64,000 nt of DNA from Isoetes taiwanensis (taxonomy: Eukaryota; Streptophyta; Lycopodiopsida; Isoetales; Isoetaceae), in contig JAJEKV010000061.1 of assembly GCA_021234155.1 (NCBI GenBank), forward strand, positions 3,123,950 through 3,187,949, read 5' to 3'. Position 1 is the stretch's first letter, and every line of letters starts with the position of its first letter. This document shows, in pieces, positions 31,341-44,188 of the stretch. Both the position numbers and the translations under genes were made by a program. The notes under the pieces are model-generated. The model was not told the DNA's origin. It was given only the letters and a program-made list of their open reading frames with translations, and made no database searches.

Positions 31341-33896
31341 GGACGTGTGTCGCCACGATCCTCTAGCCACCTATCGAGCCATTGTCTTCCAGGAAGGGAA
31401 GATGCAACCCTCTCTACCTCATCGGACCGGAGAGATGCAAACTCGAGTAGCCTCGTTGGGTGATACCAAGAGGTTACGTCTCCCGTAGTTACAGTCACGA
31501 CAGAGCCTGATTTAGCCCATCTGCAAAATATGCATAGGAGGGGCGGATGGAGTGATCAACCCTAGCCATTGTCTAAGCCAGCCCTGCCATTGTTATATCT
31601 CGGTCTGCTCTATCTTGAGGCCCAGCCATCAGTCTACTTTCCCTATGCGTTTGAGCCTGGGTAGGAGCTTATATGGTTTACGATATGTTGATATCTATGA
31701 TGGATCTATGGATTGATGGATGTGCTACCCCTCGTGTTAGTTGATTATGTTATGTTGTTTTGCCAGTGCCAATGTTGTAGTATGTTTCCGCTATTCTAGA
31801 AGCCCATAGGGAACGGGCGCATAAGACACCTCCGTGTATCCCTACTAGCATCCTGGCCACCCCTGGAATGAGGCAGACAGAGGGCCCATATAGCAGACGG
31901 TGCTGGATGGGGGATTTCCCATAGAGTATATGGCGGGGCATCGTATACTTTGTGGGGAGCATCACAGCAACACTTCAAACTTCATAGCTTGTGGCCTTCC
32001 ACGACGTGAGTCCAAAAAGCACCAAACATCTCCATGGCCCTTTTGTCACGGTGTGGATAGCAAATATATATAACGTCTAACCCAGGCAACATCTTTTTCA
32101 ATTCCAGGCTTTGGTCTTCATCAACACAAGCCCACATCCATCAAGGCATGCTAACATCTTTGTTCAGTCCCTTCAGCGTGAAGTCCACCCATGACATCCA
32201 TGGAATTTCTGATATCCCACGGTCCCATGGTGTGACGAGCCTGCCGAGTTGACCCTCCTGGCAACTCGGGATCTTGTCAGTCTCGCACTAATTCTAGGTT
32301 GATATTATGATGAAGAATTGAATCTTCCTTTTACACAGTTTAAATTATATACTCCAAACTCAATGGGCAAATACTTATGAATTCATTGTAATTATGTGAA
32401 GTTAACATCCAAAGAGTTTACTATTCTCAACAAATATAACAGCTAATTGTGAACAATTCAACCCAGAAGCTTCGCTCAACTACGATCCTCAGCTGCACTG
32501 TTGCCATCCCTTGCTCTTTCACTGCACATGCAGTCACTGGGGTTAGTCCTCGTGACTAAGTGGGGATCCCTGGCTGCCACTGCATGCATGAGAATACTCT
32601 GGAAATCTTGGATAAGCACAAACACAGATGGAAAATCCTACATGAGTACAATGCTAAGACAATGACAATGTAATCCAAGGAAATATCAAACATGAACATC
32701 AGAAGCAAAGAACGTGGTCAAAATACCAAACCATCATGACCCATAGCTCCGAGACAATGGGAAGCTCAGCCAGCCTACATGCAGGCCCTGTTAGCAGAGA
32801 AATGCCCAGCCAGCTCACATTCCGAGCCCCGTTGGCAGAGTTGGTGGGGTGAACCTCGTATGCGCACCGCATACCCTTCCCAGCCCACGTCTGGAACTGG
32901 AGGACCTCTTGCCATGGAGTCACAAGAGTTGACGTAGCATCCTGATCAGGGAAGCTACGCCCGGTGTCACAGAGCACAAGAATACCACAAAGAATCACAG
33001 ATGAACATGAGCATGCCGGAGCAACCTAGGCCACCGAACCTAGAAGCCCGACCCCGGAGGTTCCAATAGACATAATCAAATACCCAGACAACAGTGGAAC
33101 AATGCAAAGACCATGACATGTGGTGTTCATTACAATGTTTACTATACATGTGTCTAGATTATGCTGCTGCTGATGTTGCCCATACAACCTGCCCAAGCTG
33201 AAGTAGCTAGGTTACTGATGAAGATTCGAGGAAGCCATAAGCCTAACTATCATTGATGTAGCTACGACAAGGAAAGATACTACCAATCCACATAATGCAA
33301 ACCTTACCTCAGAACCATTCTCCCATGAGGATAACCCATTAGCTATGATGTCTTTGATAAAATATTGCAACAACTTAGAAACTTACAGTTATACACTTAG
33401 GCTAGCACTATTCTATGCCATAGCCTCATATAGACACCCACGTATGCCTCATATTGCTCCCTTGGTCCAACTTACTTGATCTCCAAGATTCCACTCTTTA
33501 ATTTATCTTTAACCATTTTTAGCTAAGGTTTTTAATATTTCAATTAAAAACCCAGCTAAAGGATTTATTAATGCATCTAATGTGGAAACTAATGCCGCAC
33601 TTCCGACTTAAAAATCCATAGGACCTCCTGACCGCAACTGCTTATATCACCTGTCAAAGGATTCCAGGCCTAGGCCCCATCTCCAGGACATCCCCAAGAG
33701 CCCAAAATTACGATTAGCTTATTATTCTTATAAAGTTATCATATATTCTCTTAGTTAAATTATTTCCACCATTCATAGAATGCTACTTCTTACTTTTTGT
33801 TATTATTATGCCCAGCTCTTCATGCTCAAATTTCCTATGATGGCTAGTTCTTTTCTTAAGCCAAGGCACAACCCAATTCCTTCTATGATTACCTAG
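31341..33896. other. Intergenic, repeat-derived, no gene seen
   Basis: 31535-31660 is an inverted relative of 16210-16320. 32760-32870 has two imperfect copies of a roughly 50-bp unit with CAGCCAGC(C/T) and GCCC(T/C)GTT(A/G)GCAGAG. Otherwise I see no coding frame with a recognisable domain. Confidence 0.5.
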
Positions 33897-34505
33897 ACAC
33901 AAACCATTAACATCCAACATATAAAAATTAAATCCCCCAACACATAACAACCAACACATAACAACCATTCAATTTGACATTAACAACCAACACATAACTA
34001 CATTAATTAACACAACCATTGGGTCCAACACATTTAAATTAAAATCCCCCTTAAACCCCCTTTAGTTTGGGTGCATATTCACACGGGGGGTGACGTAGGG
34101 CAGCGAGAGCCCTCATAATTGTATTTTGCACGTACGAAATCAACATCATATAGTATTCTGCTTGAAATCTTATAGTATTTTGCGAATCTTATTATACAGT
34201 ATAGCAAATTTTGTACTTGCATACCCCACAAACGAGGAACTTTACGTACGGTGTAGATTAAGGAATAAGGGGTGAATATGCCTATCCAACAACTCTCGTT
34301 GCCCGGAGTCACCCCCCGTGTGAATATGCACCCAAACTAAAGGGGGTTTAAGGGGGATTTTAATTTAAATGTGTTGGACCCAATGGTTGTGTTAATTAAT
34401 ATAATGGTAGTTATGTGTTGGTTGTTAATGTCAATGGTTGTTATGTGTTGGTTGTTATGTGTTGGGGGGTTTAATTTTTATATGTTGGATGTTAATGGTT
34501 TGTGT
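33897..34505. mobile_element. Foldback element with 198-bp inverted arms
   Basis: The left arm (33897-34094) and right arm (34308-34505) are near-perfect reverse complements, from ACACAAACCATTAAC at the outside to CACGGGGGGTGAC at the inside. They flank a 213-bp centre that also has a smaller weak symmetry. Nothing is encoded. The structure is that of a foldback or MITE-like DNA element. No clear target duplication is visible at the outer edges, so the class is unassigned. Confidence 0.75.
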
Positions 34506-35153
34506 TGCAAAAAATTTTTTTTGGCCCCTTTGGGGCCTTAGGAACGTCACCCCCCCCCTCCAGTGTGACAAAAATTTTAGAATTCAAACCAGAAAAAAAC
34601 TAGAATTCATTTGAGGCTTTCATCACCTGTAGCTTTTGAATTTCATCACAATAAAACAAAAGTTACCATAAAGATAGAGCAGATTGATCCCATTATTCTG
34701 AAAGTCATAAAGTTTGCAACACCCATACACAAACATTTTTCAACTGGAATTTAACAGCAGCCTTTGGCCTCCATGGATGCTTGTGGTGAGAAACCAAAGT
34801 GGGAAACTTTTCTGCTTGTTAGCACAAGGATCTAGAAGCCTTGGAATTTGCTTCATAACTGCCTCAAAATCTAAAAATTCATGGTAATTTTTTGCAAGCT
34901 TCATTCGGAATAAGACATAAAACAATATCCAATAGCGCAATCCTGTATTAATCAGCTGGTAGGATGTGAAAGCCTACCAAACCCGGCCGAAGAATTGCTG
35001 TTTTAGCATAGATAACTTAACCAAACATATCCATATCATACATTATCAAAAAGATCTCAGAGAGAGCTTTCCAACGCAATAAAAATCATCTCAAACAGAG
35101 CTCTGGATCAAAAGTTATGATAAGAAATGTGTTGCCGGCGGGGAAACTGCACT
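34506..35153. other. Intergenic, no gene seen
   Basis: AT-rich sequence without a convincing coding frame or RNA. Confidence 0.4.
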
Positions 35154-35385
35154 ACATGCGCCCTTCAAGCCCTTCATGTGCCCATTATGCACCACACACA
35201 CAAAACGAGGGCTTTTGTTGTGAGCCATTGGTTACATGCGCCCTTCAAGCCCTTCATGTGCCCATTATGTACCACACACACAAAAAGAGGGCTTTTGTTG
35301 TGAGCCATTGGTTTTTGACCATTATGCACAAAAAAAAGGGTTTTTGTTGTGAGCTATTAGTTGTTGACCATTGGAAAAAAAGGCT
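35154..35385. repeat. 80-bp tandem repeat, two full and one partial copy
   Basis: Units start at 35154 and 35234 with ACATGCGCCCTTCAAGCCC and are almost identical. A shorter, decayed third copy follows to about 35385 (GGGTTTTTGTTGTGAGC). The open frame across it is a by-product of the repetition. Confidence 0.85.
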
Positions 35386-37130
35386 AAAATCAATGGCTCA
35401 GAAATGGTGCACTCTAGATGTACGCATTAGTACATCCATTTGAATACATCACGAAATCATAGGAAAACCTTAGTGAAAAGCGTACAAAAACACAAAGAAA
35501 ACCCCCTGTTATTATGCTACATATTACTTTTTAACATGCCAACAATGAACTCAAAGCAGCAAATTGACAATTCCAAATATAAACAACAAATTAGGACCAA
35601 AACCCAAAAGTTACAGGAAACAATCAAGAAGCAACATAGACCTATTTCGGCCCCTTTGGCTCTGATTTTAGCATCGATTTTCCATTTACTTACAACCCAC
35701 AACCCAAATCGGTCTGCTCCCAAATCGACCCGATTTAGCTGGTTTTGATGCATTTTGGGCAGTTGGGTCGCTGGAGGATCTCTTCAAACACTGTGGAACA
35801 GCCATGCCGACCCTTGATTCATTCCAAACAACCTTGTAACTTCAATTTCGGCCCATTTGATGCTATTGCAACCCATTTTTGCTACCTCAAAGCTGGACTA
35901 GCTTTTGGACTCTATCCATAAGCCTTAAAGTGATTCAAATTTGACTCTATTGTCTCAAATCTGACTGTTAGGCAGCAATTTCGGCCCTTCCTAACTATGC
36001 CCAACTGCTTGGGAAGAATGCATATGCTTCTATTCAGTTTCCTCAATCAATCCTCAATTAGATCCAGTGCCATCTATTAAGCAAAGATCTATCTCTGAAT
36101 CTCTAGGTCACATCAATAGATAAGCAACATCCAATCCTTTAATAGAAAGCATGAACAAATCATAGCAACAGCCATGTGATCTATAGAATCGAGAGAAAAG
36201 CCCCCACCTGAAAGAGAAGAACGATCTGATGCCGTCTCTTCAAGCTCTTGCCTCCACAGCTTGGATGCAATCCTCCTCCGGGTGCCTCCTCTGGCCTCCT
36301 CCTCAGCACCACAAAGCTCTAGAAATTTTCTCTTGCAATAAAAATCCCTTTTGTAAACCCTTGGTCAAAGAAGCAAACCCTTGCTTATCTGCATGATGCA
36401 TGTATGCCTCATGTACGTATGCAACTCATGTATGTACCATGCACAAATACGCATATTAGACTATCAAGGGGCCAGAACCGTCACACATGGCATGGAAATT
36501 CTGCGTCTCCACGACCCAAGGCCCTCCACGACGTGGATCAAGAAACCACTTCAGTGTGTGGGAGGCATGAGGCCCACCTCACACCTGATAGAAAAAGTAT
36601 TTTGCTATCCACAGTCTCATGGCATGGAAAATTTTTAGTTATCGTGTGACCCCTCATGGCATAATTTGAAAAAATATTTTATGCAACAAAATCACGGCCC
36701 AATGGCATGCGTTCATTAAAACTTGTCATGGCCCTTATGGCATGACTTCGAGCACAACTTTCGATCTACTTTTGACGCAAGAATCATTTTGTATTACTTT
36801 TGACAAATTTTGGGGGATGCCTCATCTTTTTCCATATTCTTGGAGATGTTCTTTGCACCCTTGTAACAACAAACCTCGCACAACCTTATGGCGTGTGTAG
36901 GCTCTTTTCAGCAATCTTTAGTCCACAATCAAGCTTGGTCTAATTTGAAAGACCATCTTTTTTATCATCAATCCACCTCATCGACCCAATGCAAGGCATT
37001 TGAGAGACAACTGTTTTCAATCAATCTCTTCCGTCCATAATATACGGCGATTGAGCTTTTTTTCAGTTCAACACTTTGGTCAACCTCATCTGTTCATAAT
37101 ACATGCGGTTGAGCCTCTTTCAAGTTCAAC
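35386..37130. other. Intergenic, no gene seen
   Basis: No supported gene. 36690-36760 and 36600-36660 repeat short phrases such as TCATGGC(A/C)(C/T)...TGGCATG, which recur in this block, suggesting an old tandem array. Confidence 0.4.
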
Positions 37131-37376
37131 AAATGGCATGAAGGTGACTTTGTGACTTCAGCCCCTTCAACAACTTATATTTCAACTCTTTCAACACTAT
37201 GTTCAAACTCTTTCAAGTTCAATAAATGGCATGAAGATGACTTCGGGCCTTCCGCCCCTTCACAACTTATGTTTCAAATCTATCAAGTTCAACTCTATCT
37301 TCACTCTTTCAAGTTCAACAAATGGCGTGAAGATGACTTCGGGACTTCCGCCCCTTCAACAACTTTTGTTTCAACA
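37131..37376. repeat. ~94-bp tandem repeat, three copies
   Basis: Copies begin with AAATGGC(A/G)TGAAG at 37131, 37224 and 37320 and continue through GACTT(C/T)(G/T)(G/T)G and CCCCTTCA...CAACTT. Weaker earlier copies (GTTCAACA, TCTTTCAAGTTC) reach back to about 37060. Confidence 0.85.
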
Positions 37377-37509
37377 TTTTTGTTCCTCCTAACGAGACAT
37401 TTTGGTTGGCGCATGTATTTAGGAGCCATTATCAGGGTACGAATTTCAGAAATGTTATGAGAGCAGGCTATGCAGATTTTTTATAGCAGACCACATATGA
37501 TAGGAAAGT

Positions 37510-38395
37510 GATGTGATGTGTGGTGTGGTGTGGTGTGGTGTGGTGTGGTGTGGTGTGGGGTGCGTGATATTTATGGTGTCATGTGGGTGTGTGCGTGTTA
37601 AATGTATGATGTGTGTAGATTCACTATTTTATTTATTCCCTCTCCCCAACCCCATCCCACACCCTCTCCTCCCCCACTCCCCAACCGACCCTACACCCCT
37701 TCTCCCCCAACCCCTTCCCCCACAATCCCCCACCACCACATTCACCACATTCTTCATTACCACCACACTTGAAGCCCACCACATTTGTCACCACCACTAC
37801 ATTTCACCCCACAATCTTTCACCACCACAATTCACCACATTTGTCACCACCACCACACCACATATCACTCCACCATCTACCCATCACTACATTTCATCCC
37901 ACCATAGACTACCACCACATTTTTGCCACCACCATATTTATCACCACATTTCAAGCCTACAATCTCCCACCACCACATGCACCACATTCTTCATTACCAC
38001 CATATTCGATGCCCACCATCTCCCACCACCACACTTCACCATAGACCACCATGTCCCACACCACAACCCACCATCTCCCACCACCGCATTCCACCACACT
38101 GCACAATGTCCCACCACTCCTTGCTACCACCACACATTATGGTGGATGGTGTATAGCGTGTAGAATGTGTGGTGTAGAGTGTGTGGTGCATGGTACATGC
38201 TCTGTGGTATGTGGTGTGGCATGAGTTTAATATGGCCGGTTTGGTAGTTATGGTGTGTGTGGTGCATGGTATGGTGTGGTGTGGTGTGTGGGAACGTACA
38301 CAGCACTAAAATGCTCAGTCTGGTGAATATGATGTGTGTGGGGCATGGTATGGTGCATGATGTGGTGTAGTGTACATATCCTAACAGTTTAGTGT
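37510..38395. repeat. Simple-sequence block with opposed GT-rich and CCA-rich segments
   Basis: 37515-37560 is (GTGTG)n. 37640-38140 is a long degenerate CCACCA/CACCACCACA tract. 38140-38395 returns to GTGTGGTGCATGGT-like sequence. The plus strand therefore goes GT-rich, then CA-rich, then GT-rich, and the outer segments can pair with the middle. The 216-codon open frame through it is not a protein candidate. Confidence 0.9.
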
Positions 38396-38439
38396 TCATT
38401 TCATGCAGATGCTATTGTTCAAGAGGTTCAAGGACCAAC

Positions 38440-38828
38440 ATTCATAAATTAAGATTCGTCTTCGAGCATTTGAGAAGCTAAAACCTTGGTTTGTTGTGAA
38501 ATTGAAGGACTTCAATAGTTGATGTTGCGTTTAGCATGTGAGGATGCAAATGCTAGTGGATGGACTCAATGGGATGAGAACCAAACATCCGAAGGATTGC
38601 ACTTGCACCTGTGATGTATGTAGATCATATGAACTCGGCCAATGCAAGGCACACCAGCATAAAGTTGCAAGTACAAGAAACCTATGGAGATCTATATTAT
38701 GTCCAAAGAGTGAATTAGATGAGTTTCACAAGAAGGCATGCATCATTGGAGATTGTGAATTATGTGGAATCAAGAAGTTTCAGACCTATCCCATGGAAGA
38801 CAGTGGCAATAACAGAAAAGTAAAATGA
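38440..38828 (+). pseudogene. Cysteine-rich gene fragment (transposase-associated type suspected)
   Basis: The frame reads RLRAFEKLKPWFVVKLKDFN, then after two stops MQMLVDGLNGMRTKHPKDCT, and then CTCDVC, GQCKAHQHK, LWRSILCPKSELDEFHKKAC and GDCELCGIKKF. The many Cys and His pairs (CxCxxC, CxxxH, CxxC) suggest a zinc-binding domain. Proteins with this layout appear repeatedly in plant genomes and look transposon-derived, but I cannot name the family with certainty. A possible next exon at about 39060-39300 contains a FWCDTWF-like phrase. Two in-frame stops (about 38520 and 38535) suggest decay. Confidence 0.4.
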
Positions 38829-39613
38829 CAGTTATCATCTCTAGTTCTAAACACACACGAGAACATTTGCTTACAATCCATTCAAATATTTTAAACTGAA
38901 AAAGTATAACACATATCATAGAAAAAATTTACTTATATTGACTTTCAAAGAGCTTTACAAGATTCATCTTGTGACAACAGCGTGGAATTCTTTTTTATTG
39001 ATACAACTCTATTTATATATGAGTATAGGATGCCTTCTAACCAAACTTTTGACTGGAGAGGCCTGGCTCCTCGAGTAGAGTAGCTTCAAACACAGCTACA
39101 GGTGAGAGTTACTTCAGATCTTCATTTTGGTGTGACACCTGGTTTGTATCTAATGATGATCTTCCTAATAGAACCTTGAGAAGGCACTTCAGATATCCAA
39201 AGCAACCTGGAAGATCGTTGTAGGACATCATACAATTTACAGTTGATCACCATGGTGATTTCAAGGAGCTTATTCAGCAAGTCCTTCTCATACTAGAGGT
39301 AAATAATACGTACTGGTCTTCCTTTCTGTTCTATAAGGCATAATGTTTTTCTTTCCCTTCTACAAGACAGGAATTCATTATACTTTGTCGAACTTCATGG
39401 CAAAGTTGTAGTCGTGGAGCAATTTGATGCCAAAGATGAAGCTCCATGAATCTGCTAACTTAAGCAAGTATAATCCACATCAAAATAGTCATAAATATAT
39501 GTATTATAGTGATTTCGATCCATGTTGATTCGTGCATGTCATGGGTATTTGTGATTTCCATGTGCCATGCAGTTTTTATGCTTTGGTCTCCATTCAATTA
39601 TGTGGGTATCATT

Positions 39614-39842
39614 CTTCAGTGGGCGCAAGATAAAATTGTTATGGCTTACAATTGTTCTTCTCTTGATCAAGAGAAGAAAGTACTGATCTGGCATACTTAC
39701 CTTCAGATTCATTCTTTTGCATAGGCAGGTGGTTGTGCTCAGTTGGATCGGTTTGTCCACTGGGGTTATAATCCTGTCTTTGCATTTATGTTGCTCTGGT
39801 TTCTAGTTGGTGAATAAAGCTTGACGTCCTTCAAAAAAAAAA
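39614..39842 (+). mobile_element. 229-bp retroposed insert with poly(A) and 17-bp target duplication
   Basis: The insert ends in an A-run (39833-39842) and is flanked by perfect 17-bp direct repeats ATTATGTGGGTATCATT (39597-39613 and 39843-39859). That combination is the hallmark of LINE-driven retroposition. The insert has no recognisable tRNA-derived A/B boxes and no clear ORF. It could be a 5'-truncated LINE end, a SINE, or a processed RNA fragment; its 3' end (CCTTCAAAAAAA) resembles that of the LINE at 12461-16161 (CCCTCAAAAAAA). Confidence 0.9.
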
Positions 39843-39859
39843 ATTATGTGGGTATCATT

Positions 39860-41850
39860 GTTTACAAGGCATTTTACATAGTACTCAATAAGTTTGAGCC
39901 TGTGAAAGGAAACTTATGGCTTTGAGCATGGACACAAGCATAACAGTTGTGAGATTGAGCATGCTGGACAAAGCTATATGCAACCTTATGCTGGAGAAAG
40001 TCATTGTGAGATTGTGTTATGGTATCCTGGGTCATTACCTGCTTAGACCCATATGGCCTTTTGGAGTTATTCGTTAGATATTGCCAATGAATATACAGGC
40101 TTATGAAGAAGAATCCTTCTCATCTGCCAGTCCTTAGAGATGCTGGGGGAGAAGTGGACAACTCTGACCATTAACAAATCATTCCAAGTTCAAGATAAAC
40201 ATCTCCAGACTTTTACAAGAGATTCATTATTTGATTTATATGTTCAAAGATTCTAAGTTCTGTGCATTAAAATCCTAAAGTTATAAAAAGTTTCCTCCCA
40301 GCTTATGAATGGGCTAAAAGTTGTGGTTGTACATGATTTTCACTGTGCAATTACAATTGTTAAAGTATTACTTGCCTACCATATAACAATCAACTCCGAT
40401 GCATACACAGTTTTGAAAAGGTCATTGATGTTTGTAAGAGGATTTAAAATATGTCATAAGCTTGAACATTTATATTTATATTTGAAAAAATTCTAGATGA
40501 CTTGCACATCAAATATTGGATACCATATATGGTGTTTTCTGTGGTAGGACCACACTGGACATTAATCAACCCACAACATCAAGACAAAGACTTTAGAGCA
40601 CGAAATCTGATTCCCATGCTTTGTCTGATCTGGGAAGCTCTGGTGCTTTATTTCTTCTTCAAACTAGAAAGTTCTATGAATACTTTTTTTTATACCTTGC
40701 ATTTATGTTTAGTGTTCGTAATTTAACTTGTGATCTATTACAAAATCACCTTCTTTTGCCCTATATTCACAATTACTCGGTATCGGTAGTAAAAAAACAA
40801 AAGAAAAAGGAACTAGAAAGAAGCACACCAGAAGGCTTTAGCAAGATAAGACTCATTAGGTTTTTATTTAGGCTTAGTCTCATTAGACTACGACTGGTGG
40901 CTAATCTTTTTCCTTTGTGTTAATTAAAGACATTTGATTTACGTAGTAAGTCATTAAAATTTGCTCATAACCCTTGTTATCAAGGTCTTTTTATCAACAG
41001 GAGGGAATGCATTTTATCTATGAGATTCATGATAACCTCAGACCATCAAAACAATGTAATACTCGCATCTACCAAATCATCATAGGTACATGCTACCAGA
41101 AGGGAGATTCTTGCATTTCTTTGGCTTTGTTTCCTTGTCCTTATATAATTTACCTTGAAATCAATGCATAGGCATTCTATGTAAATAGTTCTAACTTTTG
41201 GCGTGCACACATTTATTTTCATATAAATATTATAGACTATACTGGAGAATATATCCTAGATTGCATTGCAAATAGTTATTCATCCACTCCGCTAATATAT
41301 GGAATTATGTTAGGAACAAAGCCATGCTTTTCCATGCTCCAAAATATGGATCTCCACGGACATAAGCTCATATAATCGAAAATTAAATGTAGCATTATTC
41401 TGTAGACACCATGTTGTGCCATTCAAATGATTTTTCTTTTGAATGAAAAATTTGTAAAGGAATAAAAAACAATGATTCGTAATACCTATAATCTAAACCT
41501 GAAGGCTAAGAAAAAGCACTTGCATGTGGGGAATTCATACAGCTAAAAAATGTTAGCATAGGTAGATCATGTACCATGGTGAGCACGACCTACAATATTT
41601 AAGTTCCCCAACACCACATTCAGTCTGATGATCTCAAAATTATTTAAAGTCCACTCATACTCACCATGTTGTGTATATCCTCCAATCCAGACAAGTTAAA
41701 CTCCCTTTCGTCCTCATCTTGACCAAATGGAGAAAGGCATGTCAGCATGAAAGACATGTCAACCTGAGATCATGTATTGACAAATGCTTATTTTGACGAA
41801 GCACAAATAAGCAGATAAAATGTAACTACCTTAAATACATTACACGACGT
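39860..41850. other. Intergenic, no gene seen
   Basis: AT-rich. Short open frames (for example 40621-40923 and 40974-41171) match nothing I recognise and have no supporting splice structure that I could fit. Confidence 0.4.
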
Positions 41851-42475
41851 TATACATTAAAAAGAATGGCAAATAGGTCATTAGCTTTATTTTTCTTTTA
41901 AATCTCCAAGAAATGAGACGGCCATGTTCACGATGTGGCATGTCCACCATATAACTTGCAAATGCAAGATCCATTTCTCAAGCAAGAGTATCCATTGGAA
42001 AGCTTAAGGGAAACTCTAAAAATAAGTCTAGGTACACATCTTTCAAATTTCTATTGTATATATGTCAAATATGGCAAAATACATTTGATGTTCTAGTTCT
42101 ACAGCAGAGTACAAACATGGAAGTAACTCCAAAAAGAAAGCTCTATTGTCCAATTAACTACTCTAAATACATAACACAGGATATACATGGATATAAATTA
42201 AAATGAATTGGCAAATGATTCGTTACCTCCTTCTTAAATTCAAGAACTGACACGACCATGTTCACCATGTGGCATGCCCACCAGCTAGCAGATAATTGGG
42301 CATAACTTCCAAATGCAAGAACCATTTCTCAAGCAAAAGTACCCATTGGAAAGCTCAAGGGAAGCTCTAAAAATAAGTCTAGGTGCACATCTTTCAAATT
42401 TCTATTGTATATATATCAAATATGGCAAAATACATTTGATGTTCTGATTATACAACAGAGTACAAACCTGCATGG
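41850..42475. repeat. Direct duplication of a ~345-bp unit
   Basis: The copies 41850-42120 and 42190-42475 share CCATTTCTCAAGCAA(G/A)AGTA, AATAAGTCTAGGT(A/G)CACATC and GGCAAAATACATTTGATGTT. The second copy holds a short insertion (CAGCTAGCAGATAATTGGGC). Non-coding. Confidence 0.85.
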
Positions 42476-44188
42476 ACCATTTATAAAGGAGTGACATGTT
42501 CAGAAAAATCAAATTGACTAAGGCTCACTTCCAATTCCGGATGAAAAAAGAACCTTAAAGAGATCTTGCATGAACCCATATGACACCTAAACAAACAGAT
42601 AATGGCAGTTTAGACATCTGGCAGAAATGAAGCATAAATCACCTCGGTACTATCTGAGGTAATCGAACTTGTTATAACCACTCGAAGAAATAGAGATGCT
42701 TATCTGGAATGGTGAGTCTGCCTCATTTGGTTCATAATGCACAAGGTAGAAAAGAAATGTATGAAGCACCATGGATCCAATTTGCTATAAAGTGCCTTGA
42801 AGATTTAAATTCGCTTCTCCAACTAAGTAAACAACAGTTAAAAAGCACAAACAAATTTCCAGAATAAAATGATGATGTTGATGCAAACAGGCTGGTTCCA
42901 CTGGTTCCACGATCTGGTGCCTCCAAGAATTGGTATTGGATTGCAATGGCTTTTGCAGCAGGTAGTCTAAGCATGGTTCTGGCAAAGCAATTGGATCTCA
43001 AACAATAGAATCTTTCACAATAGTTTATTCCATAATGAACACGGTATCCAAATGAAAAGTTCAAACTGCAAGGAGATCAACATGTGATAGCAAATGAGCC
43101 GGAAATAGCACTTCCAGAAGTTGATTCAATGATTAGATCGTAGTGTATGACCCAGAGATGGTTGCCCTATAAATAGAGGTCAATAGATGTCGAAAATGGG
43201 AGGCACAAAAATGAGCACGGGACACCAAAAGGGAAGAGATCTGATATGGCCGCTTGCCTGCTGGAAGAAACGGGTTGCCTGCTGAGAGTAGTTACTACTA
43301 AAGATCCATCCGAGAAGTGGCCTGCACAGGAAGGACGAAATGTTCTTTGTTCAAAAAACGAAATCCAGTGTAGCCGCAAGTACAAAGGCGAAGACAAATA
43401 ACTGCTTACCCTAGATGGAAAACAACCGCAACCTGTTAGAGATGGCCTGATGCTTAGAATCGGCCTAAAAGCCTGCAAGAAAATACGATAAGGCAAACAA
43501 GGACATCCCAAGAAAGGCTTCGTCCACTGCAAGCCAACTCCAAATTGCAAATCATTCTGTAAAAGCAAGGCAGTTTTCAATGAAGGCCATAGTCGTCTCC
43601 TGAAACGGTGAAGAGTTGCAAACAAAGATATTGATTGAGAGTAATAGTACAAAATGACAAGAAAAGTTCTTGCTTTGCTTCACATATCCGGTGCCATCTC
43701 CTTCACAAAGTCCGATGGAGGGAAAGAAGTTATTCCTTGACCCTTTCCATCTCCGTAGCTATTTTTTTGCCGATTTTCTAATTTCCCTGGCCGTAATTTC
43801 CCTAACCTTAGATTTGCGAAAGTAGAGATCTGACGGTGTAAAATAAGACACATCAGATTTTGATGACATGGAAATTACACGTGGATAGGCTAGAATTTGA
43901 GGAAAGGCTGTAGGCCTGGTAGGGCTGGTGTGCTAATAAAAAGAACTAGTCAAAAGCACGTTTGATTACTTTTTACAGAAATTACATGTTTGATTGCCTC
44001 TGTAATTTGTAATGTGAAGCTGCCTATATCAATGTTCACTTAAGCATATGGAGACTTTTGAATTAAGCAGGAATAATACGTCTTTGAAACAGTACGTTGT
44101 TGAAAGGGTGGCAAGTACAAAATGCATTAGCTCACGTGCAGTAGAATGAAACTCCTATGATCTTGTTGATTTTGTAAAACATCGAATG
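42476..44188. other. Intergenic, no gene seen
   Basis: Minus-strand open frames at 42732-43064 and 43167-43652 have unlikely composition (Ser/Leu/Phe/Cys-rich) and no domain. I do not call them genes. 44100-44188 would be the 3' flank of the GIY-YIG gene. Confidence 0.4.

Noticed and set aside
37513-38163. 216-codon open frame rich in His, Pro and Thr
   Set aside because: It is a reading of the GT/CCA simple-sequence block and has no domain.
43167-43652. 161-codon minus-strand open frame
   Set aside because: Ser/Leu/Phe/Cys-rich composition, no domain, no homologous context; probably chance.
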